A stretch of DNA of 5,197 nt, taken from Rhodospirillales bacterium. Its GTDB lineage: Bacteria; Pseudomonadota; Alphaproteobacteria; Rhodospirillales; Casp-alpha2. Position numbers and translations under genes: made by a program. The DNA is taken from assembly GCA_028282185.1 (NCBI GenBank), contig JANQIJ010000150.1, positions 1 through 5,197 on the forward strand, written 5' to 3'. Positions within the stretch are counted from its first letter, which is position 1. Every line of letters starts with the position of its first letter. Positions 1-5,197 of this stretch are shown in pieces. Under the pieces are notes generated by a model. It worked only from the letters and a program-made list of their open reading frames with translations, did no database searches and was not told the origin of the DNA.

Positions 1-230
1 CCCGTGATCTGGTGGCTGCTGCGTCTGACGCCGCCAGCGCCGACGCGCGTCCGCTTTCCGCCGCTGCGCCTGCTGTTGGGCCTGGTCGCCAGCCTCAGCA
101 GGATCAGCCAGGGCGGTGTCTTGGCCGAGGACTCTTCCTTGGCGACCAGGCCCAACAGCAGGCGCAGCGGCGGAAAGCGGACGCGCGTCGGCGCTGGCGG
201 CGTCAGACGCAGCAGCCACCAGATCACGGG
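1..230. repeat. Perfect 91-bp inverted repeat with 48-bp spacer at the window's left end
   Basis: Bases 1-91 are the exact reverse complement of 140-230, with no mismatch (paired positions sum to 231). Pairing stops at 92/139. The outer limit is unknown because base 1 is the window edge. The right arm and spacer (92-230) are normal coding sequence of the leftward BatA-like gene. The left arm carries the same codons on the opposite strand, where the protein should instead continue into its next membrane helix. The inner junction shows only one base of shared sequence. No transposase, terminal-repeat signature or target duplication is visible. The pattern fits a fold-back (template-switch or assembly) chimera at a contig end. 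A genuine palindromic duplication is less likely. Confidence 0.97.
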
Positions 231-293
231 CAGCGCGACCAGCGCGGTAAGCGCCCATGGCGCGGCCAGGGAGAGGAAGCCGATGGTCAGCAT
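1..293 (-). CDS. BatA/DUF4159-like membrane protein, N-terminal part; downstream sequence replaced by fold-back
   Basis: This is the start of a membrane protein of the type encoded after MoxR and DUF58 genes in alphaproteobacteria: an N-terminal BatA-like domain, often followed by DUF4159. The ATG at 291-293 lies 10 bases after a good ribosome site (GGGGGAG, minus strand) and 18 bases past the DUF58 stop. Residues 1-27 hold a hydrophobic segment (LTALVALPVIWWLLRL at 15-30), then TPPAPTRVRFPPLRLLLGL (31-49) and a KTPPWLILLR stretch (58-67). That is the usual layout before the second membrane helix of this family. From about residue 68 the reading frame enters the mirror-image arm (bases 1-91), so residues 69-97 are antisense of the gene's own earlier codons and are not credible protein. 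The frame stays open to the window edge only by chance. Family members are several hundred residues long, so most of the gene is missing. The BatA-like identity is firm; a DUF4159 C-terminus is inferred from context. Confidence 0.75.
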   Translation of the reverse strand, partial: MLTIGFLSLAAPWALTALVALPVIWWLLRLTPPAPTRVRFPPLRLLLGLVAKEESSAKTPPWLILLRLATRPNSRRSGGKRTRVGAGGVRRSSHQIT

Positions 294-311
294 GGCGCCG
301 TCACTCCCCCG

Positions 312-1211
312 TCAGTTCCCGCGACCGGGCCAGGTTTCGGACAGCATCAGGTAAAGCGCCATCAAAACCTTCTCCGGCGGCACCGGTGTATGGTGGCGGG
401 TCACCGTCCAACCGAAGGACGCGGCCAGGGCGTCGAGCCCGGCCTGATGATGGGCCAGTTCCTCGCGATAGGCCTGGCGCACGCTTTCGACGCGGCCGAT
501 CAGCACGCGGCCTTCGCCCTCGGCGCCTTCGAATTCGATGCGGCCGGAAAACGGCAGGGTCTCCTCGGCCGGGTCGAGAACTTGAACCAAATGCCCTTGG
601 ATGCCGTGACCGGAAAGGCGTGCCACGGTTGCGCGGATGTTTTCCAGCGGTTCCAGGAAGTCGGCGAACATCACCACGCGGCCATAGCGCGGCACGAATT
701 CCGTCTCGGGCAGGCCGTCCGTGGACGGGTCCTCGGGCCGCTCCAAGGCATCCACCAGGCGCAACAGCGCGGTCCGTCCCGACGCCGGCACCATGCCGCT
801 GCCCATCAGGGCGACCCGCTCGCCGGCGCGGATCAACAGCACGGTCAGGGCCAGGGCCAGAACCTTGGCGCGCCACCCCTTGTCCGGCAGGTCCGCGTTC
901 GAGCGATAGATCATTGATGGCGAGCGATCGACCCATAGCCAAACGCTCTGTGCCGCTTCCCATTCCAGTTCACGGACGAAGACCGGGTCCGATTTGGCCG
1001 ACTGGCGCCAGTCGATGAGCTGCGTCGAATCGCCGAACTCATAGCGCCGGAACTGCCAAAAGGTCTCGCCCTGGCCGACCCGGCGCCGGCCGTGGACGCC
1101 TTGGCTGACCGTGGCGGCGACGCGTTCGGCGGCGACCAGCAACGGCGGCAGCGCGGCGGCGGCGGTCTCCGCTTGATGGTGCAGGTCCGATGGCGGTTGG
1201 GCGTCGGCCAT
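312..1211 (-). CDS. DUF58 domain-containing protein (299 aa)
   Basis: A soluble-looking DUF58 protein of the kind encoded beside MoxR ATPases. The DUF58 core starts near residue 41 with GRRRVGQGETFWQFRRYEFG (41-60), followed by GDSTQLIDWRQSAK (60-73). This matches the family pattern of a Gly-rich turn, an RxYxxGD motif and an IDW motif. Next comes a VWA-like strand with DRSPSM (95-100), which fits the DxSxS half of a metal-ion-dependent adhesion site. Residues 116-140 form a hydrophobic helix and strand (VLALALTVLLIRAGERVALM), and VVMFADFLEP (179-188) supplies a later acidic strand typical of VWA-like folds. No signal peptide or convincing membrane helix is seen. The start is supported by AGGA 8 bases before the ATG. 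It lies 46 bases after the MoxR stop and 18 bases before the BatA-like start, which suggests one transcript. It probably works as a partner or adaptor of the MoxR ATPase. Its exact substrate is unknown. Confidence 0.93.
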   Translation of the reverse strand: MADAQPPSDLHHQAETAAAALPPLLVAAERVAATVSQGVHGRRRVGQGETFWQFRRYEFGDSTQLIDWRQSAKSDPVFVRELEWEAAQSVWLWVDRSPSMIYRSNADLPDKGWRAKVLALALTVLLIRAGERVALMGSGMVPASGRTALLRLVDALERPEDPSTDGLPETEFVPRYGRVVMFADFLEPLENIRATVARLSGHGIQGHLVQVLDPAEETLPFSGRIEFEGAEGEGRVLIGRVESVRQAYREELAHHQAGLDALAASFGWTVTRHHTPVPPEKVLMALYLMLSETWPGRGN

Positions 1212-1257
1212 TGTCTGATTCCTGATCCTCGTCTCAGCCGGTTTTAGCCTGCCGCGT

Positions 1258-2280
1258 TCAGCCCACGATCTGGCACAGGCGGTCGATCACCTGGCCCACG
1301 GTGACGCCCTCGGCCCGGGCGCCGAAGGTCAGGGCCATGCGATGGCGCAGGATCGGATGGGCCAGGGCCAAGACGTCTTCGACCGAGGGCGCCAGACGGC
1401 CCTGGATCATGGCCCGGGCCCGAACCCCCAGCATCAATGCCTGACTGGCCCGCGGGCCGGGACCCCAGGACACATGATTGACGACTTCCGGCAGGTCCGA
1501 GGATTCGGGCCGGCCGGCGCGGACCAGCTTGAGGATCGCCTCGGCGACGCTCTCGCCGACCGGGATATGGCGGACCAGGCCCTGGGCCCGGATCAGGGCC
1601 TTGGGGTCCATCACCTTTTTGGCTTCCGGCCGGTCGGCGCCGGTGGTCTTGATCAGGATTTCCCGCTCCGTATCGAGATCCGGGTGTTCGACGTCGACCT
1701 GCATAAAGAAACGGTCGAGCTGTGCCTCGGGCAAGGGGTAGGTGCCCTCCTGTTCCAAGGGGTTCTGGGTCGCCAGGACGTGGAACGGATCGGGTAACTC
1801 GTAATAATGCCCGGCGACGGACACGCGGTGTTCCTGCATCGCCTGCAACAGGGCCGATTGGGTCCGTGGGCTGGCGCGGTTGATTTCGTCGGCCATAAGC
1901 AACTGGCAGAACACCGGTCCCTTGACGAAGCGGAAGGCACGCTTGCCCGTTTCGCTTTCTTCCAGGACCTCGGAGCCGAGGATATCCGCCGGCATCAAGT
2001 CCGGGGTGAATTGAACGCGCCGTTCCTCCATGCCGAACACCCGGCCCAGCGTTTCGACCAGCAACGTCTTGCCCAGTCCGGGCACGCCGACCAGCAGGCA
2101 ATGACCGCCGGCCAACAGGGTCACCAGGGATTCTTCGATAACCCGTTCTTGACCGAAAATCACCCGTCCCAAGGCGTCACGGACCTTGGCCATGTCATCG
2201 ACCAGATCATCAACGGCGGCGACCATGTCGTCGCTGTTGCTTGCGGGCTCGGTTGCCTTATTCTTGGCTTTGGTCGTCAT
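1258..2280 (-). CDS. MoxR family AAA+ ATPase (340 aa)
   Basis: A complete MoxR-type AAA+ ATPase, expected to form a ring in the cytoplasm and use ATP to remodel or load partner proteins. Visible motifs in order are Walker A GVPGLGKT (65-72), Walker B LLMADEIN (127-134, Asp131/Glu132), sensor 1 ATQNP (170-174), a likely arginine finger in QLDRFF (187-192, Arg190), and sensor 2 GPGPRAS (273-279, Arg277). The stretches NRASPRTQSALLQAMQEHRV (134-153) and QEGTYPLPEAQLDRF (177-191) are highly typical of the family. The C-terminal helical lid runs from about 225 to 340. The first 20 residues are polar and probably disordered. AGGA 8 bases upstream supports the ATG at 2278-2280. It is first in the leftward operon with the DUF58 and BatA-like genes, the usual MoxR arrangement. 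The family assignment is essentially certain. The process served (envelope complex assembly, metal insertion or stress tolerance) is not shown by the sequence. Confidence 0.97.
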   Translation of the reverse strand: MTTKAKNKATEPASNSDDMVAAVDDLVDDMAKVRDALGRVIFGQERVIEESLVTLLAGGHCLLVGVPGLGKTLLVETLGRVFGMEERRVQFTPDLMPADILGSEVLEESETGKRAFRFVKGPVFCQLLMADEINRASPRTQSALLQAMQEHRVSVAGHYYELPDPFHVLATQNPLEQEGTYPLPEAQLDRFFMQVDVEHPDLDTEREILIKTTGADRPEAKKVMDPKALIRAQGLVRHIPVGESVAEAILKLVRAGRPESSDLPEVVNHVSWGPGPRASQALMLGVRARAMIQGRLAPSVEDVLALAHPILRHRMALTFGARAEGVTVGQVIDRLCQIVG

Positions 2281-2373
2281 CTATGGGGTCCTCTCCGGGG
2301 ATATCGTTGGCATTGTCGGATGGGCCGTATGGCTCGCCCGTTGATGGAAGGATAGCGCAGGTTCACGGATATC
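2281..2373. promoter_or_regulatory. Divergent intergenic region expected to hold both operon promoters
   Basis: This 93-base gap separates the ATG codons of the divergent MoxR and DUF1285 genes, so both operons are probably transcribed from it. On the minus strand AGAGGACCCC precedes the MoxR ATG and contains a usable ribosome site. On the plus strand GGAAGGATAG (2347-2356) is too far (17 bases) from the DUF1285 ATG to be a normal site, and the bases next to that ATG show no Shine-Dalgarno match. TTGGCA at 2307-2312 resembles a -35 box but has no convincing -10 partner at standard spacing. The sequence GGATATC occurs at 2299-2305 and again at 2367-2373. No operator was recognised. The promoter role is inferred from gene orientation. 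Confidence 0.4.
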
Positions 2374-3000
2374 ATGCCCGAAAAAACGCCGGATATTCAC
2401 GCGTTTCTGGGATCGGCGCCGATCGCTTCCCGATCCGGACCCGCCGGAATCGATCGGCGGCCGGGACAGGCCGTATGCGGCGACATCGACATGCGCATCG
2501 ATCTTGAGGGAACCTGGCACTACCTGGGGTCTCCGATCGGGCGCAAGGAACTGGTCAAGCTGTTCTCCACGGTGCTGCGCCGCGACGACGCGGGGGATTA
2601 TTGGCTGATCACGCCGTCGGAGATGTGCCGTATCCGTGTCGATGACGCGCCGTTCCTGGCGGTTGCGGCCCGTGCCGACGGTGTCGGCGTGGACCAGACG
2701 GTCACCTTGACGACGAATATTGACCAAACCGTGGCGCTCGGCGGCGATCATCCATTGCGCCTGGCGGTCAATCCGGAGACCGGCGAGCCCAGGCCCTATG
2801 TCGCCCTTGATCACGGTTTGGAGGCCCGGCTGACGCGCAGCGTTTTCTACCAATTGGTCGAATTGGCGGTTGCGGAGAAGGTCCGGGGAGAACACATTTA
2901 CGGAGTATGGAGCGGCGGCCAGCTGTTTCCGCTGGCGCCTCCGGCCGGGCCGGACGCCGATGATTGCAACCGTGACCCCCCCGCGTCCTCTGATGCCTGA
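2374..3000 (+). CDS. DUF1285 domain-containing protein (208 aa)
   Basis: A DUF1285 family protein of unknown biochemical role. The domain begins at CGDIDMRIDLEGTWHYLGSP (35-54), followed by IGRKELVKLFSTVLRRDD (55-72) and YWLITPSEMCRIRVDDAPF (76-94). These are the family's most conserved stretches. A second half runs to about residue 150 (TLTTNIDQTVALGGDHPLRL at 111-130, then RPYVALDHGLEARLTRSVFY at 140-159). Solved family structures show a compact fold of repeated motifs for which a signalling role was proposed; nothing here proves it. Residues 1-34 and the Pro/Asp-rich tail after 186 are variable. There is no signal peptide or membrane helix, so it should be cytoplasmic. The ATG is the first start after an in-frame TAG at 2353-2355, but no clear ribosome site precedes it. 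It heads the rightward operon, 15 bases before the Nudix gene. A C7 run at 2976-2982 lies near the 3' end. Confidence 0.92.
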   Translation: MPEKTPDIHAFLGSAPIASRSGPAGIDRRPGQAVCGDIDMRIDLEGTWHYLGSPIGRKELVKLFSTVLRRDDAGDYWLITPSEMCRIRVDDAPFLAVAARADGVGVDQTVTLTTNIDQTVALGGDHPLRLAVNPETGEPRPYVALDHGLEARLTRSVFYQLVELAVAEKVRGEHIYGVWSGGQLFPLAPPAGPDADDCNRDPPASSDA

Positions 3001-3015
3001 GCGACCCGCCGACCC

Positions 3016-3684
3016 ATGTGCCCCGAGATGACCCCCGAATGGCTGACCGACCGGTTCCTGACCCTGCGACGGGACCCCGGCCGGTTTCGCGGCGACCACG
3101 ACCTCAATCCGGACATGTCGATCGCCGAGAATTTGGTGCCGGCGGCCGTGCTGGTGCCGTTGATTGACCGGCCTGACGGCGTGACCACCCTGTTTACCCA
3201 GCGGACGTCGCATCTGGTGCATCATCCGGGGCAGATCAGTTTTCCCGGCGGCCATTCGGATCCGGTGGACAGGACGGCAGAGGACACGGCGCTGCGCGAA
3301 ACGGAAGAAGAAGTGGGCCTGCCCCGGCGGCATATCCGGATCATCGGCCGGCTCGACGATTACATCACCCGCACGGGGTTTTCCGTCATCCCGGTGGTCG
3401 CGTTGGTCGCGCCGCCGTTCAACATCGCCCCCGACCCGGAAGAGGTCGCAAGCGTGTTCGAGGTGCCGCTCGATTTCTTGATGGACCCGGCCAACCATCA
3501 GCGTCACAAACGCGAATTCAACGGCGCGCGCCGCGATTTCTACGCCATGCCCTATGAGGACAGATTCATCTGGGGCGCGACCGCGGGCATGGTCAGAAAC
3601 CTTTACGACGTTCTGACGGGCAGCCCGCCGGACCCTGACTTCCGCCGTTCGCCGCAACGTCAAACAGCCGGCATCCGAGATTAG
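3016..3684 (+). CDS. NudL-type Nudix hydrolase, probable CoA pyrophosphatase (222 aa)
   Basis: A Nudix hydrolase of the CoA-pyrophosphatase (NudL/UPF0035) group, which cleaves CoA and related derivatives to 4'-phosphopantetheine and 3',5'-ADP. The group-specific region precedes the Nudix box: LFTQRTSHLVHH (59-70) then PGQISFPGG (71-79). This matches the family signature apart from Thr64 (usually Ser/Ala) and Val68 (usually Arg). The box runs from Gly79 to Leu102 as G-x5-D-x8-RETEEEVGL, with Glu98 and Glu99 in the metal-binding positions. The Asp in place of the first Glu and the one-residue-longer spacing are also seen in NudL proteins such as the E. coli one. A family-typical DPEEVASVFEVPLDFL (140-155) and RFIWGATAGMV (183-193) follow. 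The ATG at 3016 is the first start after the in-frame DUF1285 stop. ATG at 3028 (Met5) is an alternative, and neither has a strong ribosome site. Substrate is inferred from family. Confidence 0.92.
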   Translation: MCPEMTPEWLTDRFLTLRRDPGRFRGDHDLNPDMSIAENLVPAAVLVPLIDRPDGVTTLFTQRTSHLVHHPGQISFPGGHSDPVDRTAEDTALRETEEEVGLPRRHIRIIGRLDDYITRTGFSVIPVVALVAPPFNIAPDPEEVASVFEVPLDFLMDPANHQRHKREFNGARRDFYAMPYEDRFIWGATAGMVRNLYDVLTGSPPDPDFRRSPQRQTAGIRD

Positions 3685-3699
3685 GCGCGTGAGCAATCC

Positions 3700-3978
3700 A
3701 TGACCCGTATCCTTCTGCATTACGTCCTGCCGCTATTGTTGCCGACCCTGGCGTATTTGACCTGGGTTTGGTACTACCGCCAACGGGCCAAGGCGACCGG
3801 CGGCGATCCACCGGAGATCACCAAGGGTGGACTGTTTTGGTCGCTCATCGCCGGCATTGTTCTGTTGATCGTCGGCTTGATCGCCCTGGCCGTGTTCACC
3901 GGGGCGGATCCCGGTGCCGGCGGCTATCAGTCGCCACGCCTTGAAGACGGTCGTATTATGCCGCCCAAGTTCAAGTAA
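3700..3978 (+). CDS. DUF6111-like small membrane protein (92 aa)
   Basis: A short inner-membrane protein with two predicted helices: residues 5-25 (LLHYVLPLLLPTLAYLTWVW) and 46-67 (FWSLIAGIVLLIVGLIALAV). They are joined by a basic linker containing YYRQRAKATGGD (25-36). By the positive-inside rule the linker is cytoplasmic, with both ends in the periplasm. The C-terminal tail GGYQSPRLEDGRIMPPKFK (74-92) resembles the conserved PPRxEDGxIxPG-type ending of the alphaproteobacterial DUF6111 family, which also tends to sit next to cca. Function is unknown. The ATG is the only start between the in-frame Nudix stop (3682-3684) and the conserved region. It sits 15 bases downstream of that stop with only a weak GAG as ribosome site, so translation is probably coupled. 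The DUF6111 name is from memory of the family pattern and is less certain than the gene itself. Confidence 0.85.
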   Translation: MTRILLHYVLPLLLPTLAYLTWVWYYRQRAKATGGDPPEITKGGLFWSLIAGIVLLIVGLIALAVFTGADPGAGGYQSPRLEDGRIMPPKFK

Positions 3979-4018
3979 CGACCGGCGCCGGTCGGCTGTC
4001 CGTCCGATGTTCGGACGG
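3979..4018 (+). promoter_or_regulatory. Two tandem hairpins between the DUF6111-like gene and cca
   Basis: Directly after the TAA stop lies a 16-base perfect palindrome, CGACCGGCGCCGGTCG (3979-3994), able to form a 6-bp stem with a GCGC loop. Five bases later an 8-bp perfect stem CCGTCCGA / TCGGACGG (4000-4007 and 4011-4018) closes on a TGT loop. No T-run follows either hairpin, so this is not a standard intrinsic terminator. Placement at the only wide gap in the operon suggests mRNA 3'-end stabilisation, processing or partial attenuation before cca. That role is inferred. The hairpins themselves are read directly from the sequence. Confidence 0.6.
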
Positions 4019-4065
4019 CCCGGCGCGAGGGCCGGGGCGGCGATTGGCTACGGGACGGGAAGACC

Positions 4066-5197
4066 ATGTCCGCCAAACAAGAAGAGGTCTTGGAAATCCG
4101 CGGCATCAGCCGAACACCCCTTGGCAAGGTGCCGGTGCTGGACTGGCTTGCCTGGCCCGAGGTGCGTCGCCTGGTCGGTGTGTTCGAAGCAGCCGGCGCT
4201 GATATCCGGTTTGTCGGCGGCTGTGTCCGCGACACCATCGCGAGGCGCCCGGTCAAGGATGTCGACGCGGCCACGCCGTTGATGCCCGACGCGGTCATCG
4301 CCTTGCTCAAAGGCGCCGGTCTGAAAGCCCTGCCGACGGGGATCGAGCACGGCACCGTCACCGCGGTAATCGGCGAGCGCAGCTTCCAGATCACGACGCT
4401 CAGGCGCGACCTGTCGACCGACGGACGCCATGCGGAAGTGGCCTTCACCGAGGATTGGATCGAAGACGCCAAGCGTCGCGATTTCACTTTCAATGCCATG
4501 TCCTGCACCCCGGCGGGCGATGTCTACGACCCGTTCGAGGGCATGCTCGATCTGGCGCATGGCATGGTCCGCTTCGTCGGCCGCGCCGACGACCGGGTCA
4601 AGGAGGACTACCTCCGTATCCTGCGGTTCTTTCGTTTCTGGGGCGATTTCGGCCGATCGTCGATCAGCCGCGACGCCCTGGCCGCCTGTCGCAGCCATGC
4701 GGAAAAACTGCGCGGTCTGTCCGGCGAACGGGTCCGCGACGAGTTGCTGCGCATCCTGATGACCGCCCAGCCGGCCGAGGTCTGCGTCCTGATGCGGAGC
4801 TACGGCGTGATGCAGGTGATCCTGCCCGAAGCGGGCGACGTGGCCGTGCTGCGTACCGTCCATTGGCTGGCCAGCCGCGGGTTGGCGATGGACGGTGTCA
4901 TCCCGGACCCGATCCGTCATTTGGCCGCGCTGCTTGATACGGATTCGTCCGGCGCCGCCGATGTCGCCCGACGATTGCGCCTGTCCAACCGGCAGACGGA
5001 CCGCCTTGTCGGCCTTACCGATCCGGCGACCACTGTCGATCCCCATATGAACGATGCGGAACTGTCGCGGCTGCGTCGGCGCATGGGGCCGGAATTTTAT
5101 CGCGATCTGACGCTTCTTGGCTGGGCCGGCGAGGTCGGTGTTCTCGGCCGATTGCCGGCGGCGCGCTCGGAAAGCTGGCAGCGGACCCTGACCTTCG
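4066..5197 (+). CDS. cca: CCA tRNA nucleotidyltransferase (class II), 3' end beyond the window
   Basis: The enzyme that adds or repairs the 3' CCA end of tRNAs using CTP and ATP in the cytoplasm. The 377 residues present carry all class II motifs. Motif A is RFVGGCVRDTIARRP (48-62) with the catalytic pair in KDVDAAT (64-70; Asp65, Asp67). Motif B is RRDFTFNAM (137-145). Motif D, the base-selecting EDxxR, is Glu180-Asp181-Arg184 within RVKEDYLRILRFFRF (177-191). GERVRDELLRIL (220-231) is motif E. DPIRHLAALL (281-290) belongs to the C-terminal helical region. The reading frame runs off the right edge with no stop, and roughly the last tens of residues are expected to be missing. No HD domain is seen in the part present. 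The ATG at 4066 is the only start codon in frame after the DUF6111-like stop; GGGACGGGAAG just upstream offers a modest ribosome site. It is probably co-transcribed with the upstream genes, or has its own promoter in the 87-base gap. Confidence 0.97.
   Translation, partial: MSAKQEEVLEIRGISRTPLGKVPVLDWLAWPEVRRLVGVFEAAGADIRFVGGCVRDTIARRPVKDVDAATPLMPDAVIALLKGAGLKALPTGIEHGTVTAVIGERSFQITTLRRDLSTDGRHAEVAFTEDWIEDAKRRDFTFNAMSCTPAGDVYDPFEGMLDLAHGMVRFVGRADDRVKEDYLRILRFFRFWGDFGRSSISRDALAACRSHAEKLRGLSGERVRDELLRILMTAQPAEVCVLMRSYGVMQVILPEAGDVAVLRTVHWLASRGLAMDGVIPDPIRHLAALLDTDSSGAADVARRLRLSNRQTDRLVGLTDPATTVDPHMNDAELSRLRRRMGPEFYRDLTLLGWAGEVGVLGRLPAARSESWQRTLTF

Noticed and set aside
1..230. Inverted repeat as an insertion-sequence end, integron site or toxin-antitoxin element
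   Set aside because: The right arm is conserved protein-coding sequence of the host gene, and there is no transposase, integrase, target duplication or imperfect stem typical of such elements.
12..917. Long plus-strand open frames over the DUF58 gene (12-917 and 257-1018)
   Set aside because: They are antisense to a clear DUF58 gene, have Arg/Gln/Pro-rich composition and show no family motifs. They are typical shadow frames in GC-rich DNA.
1212..1257. Small gene or regulatory RNA between the MoxR and DUF58 genes
   Set aside because: The 46-base gap holds only the DUF58 ribosome site and a GTTTTAGCC stretch, with no hairpin or start codon worth calling.
2299..2373. Repeated GGATATC (2299-2305 and 2367-2373) as an operator pair next to the divergent starts
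   Set aside because: It is only seven bases, in direct rather than mirrored orientation relative to the two genes, and has no further flanking similarity. Chance is a sufficient explanation.
2281..3720. 479-residue minus-strand open frame opposite the DUF1285 and Nudix genes
   Set aside because: It covers two genes with clear family motifs on the other strand, and its product is Arg/His/Gln-rich with no recognisable domain. It is an antisense shadow.
4000..4018. Intrinsic terminator ending transcription before cca
   Set aside because: The stem is strong, but it is followed by CCCGGCGCGAGG rather than a T-run, so a standard Rho-independent terminator is not supported.
4048..5046. 332-residue minus-strand open frame opposite cca
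   Set aside because: It is antisense to a CCA nucleotidyltransferase with all motifs intact, and its composition is that of a shadow frame.

Overview
The window is GC-rich DNA that looks alphaproteobacterial, most likely Rhodospirillales or a close relative. This rests on gene content: a DUF1285 protein, a NudL-type Nudix hydrolase, a DUF6111-like small membrane protein and a class II CCA-adding enzyme in one run, beside a MoxR/DUF58/BatA-like run. Genus and species cannot be set from the sequence alone.

Two divergent operons are separated by a 93-base gap (2281-2373). The left operon reads leftward: a MoxR-family AAA+ ATPase (2280-1258), a DUF58 protein with a MIDAS-like metal site (1211-312), and the first part of a BatA/DUF4159-type membrane protein (start at 293, running off the left edge). 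MoxR ATPases are commonly paired with DUF58 and VWA-type membrane proteins and are thought to act as chaperone-like or metal-insertion machines for envelope complexes. The client here is unknown.

The right operon reads rightward: DUF1285 protein (2374-3000), CoA-pyrophosphatase-type Nudix hydrolase (3016-3684), DUF6111-like two-helix membrane protein (3700-3978), and the CCA tRNA nucleotidyltransferase cca (4066 to beyond the right edge). The first three genes are 15 bases apart. The 87-base gap before cca contains two tandem hairpins. All four genes use the same reading frame, and each start is the first usable one after the preceding in-frame stop.

The most striking structural signal is at the extreme left. 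Bases 1-91 are the exact reverse complement of 140-230, with a 48-base spacer. The right arm is ordinary coding sequence of the BatA-like gene. The left arm is its mirror image and replaces what should be the rest of that gene. This looks like a fold-back chimera at a contig end rather than biology, but a real inverted duplication is not excluded. No mobile element, CRISPR array, tRNA, rRNA or evident novel defence system was seen.
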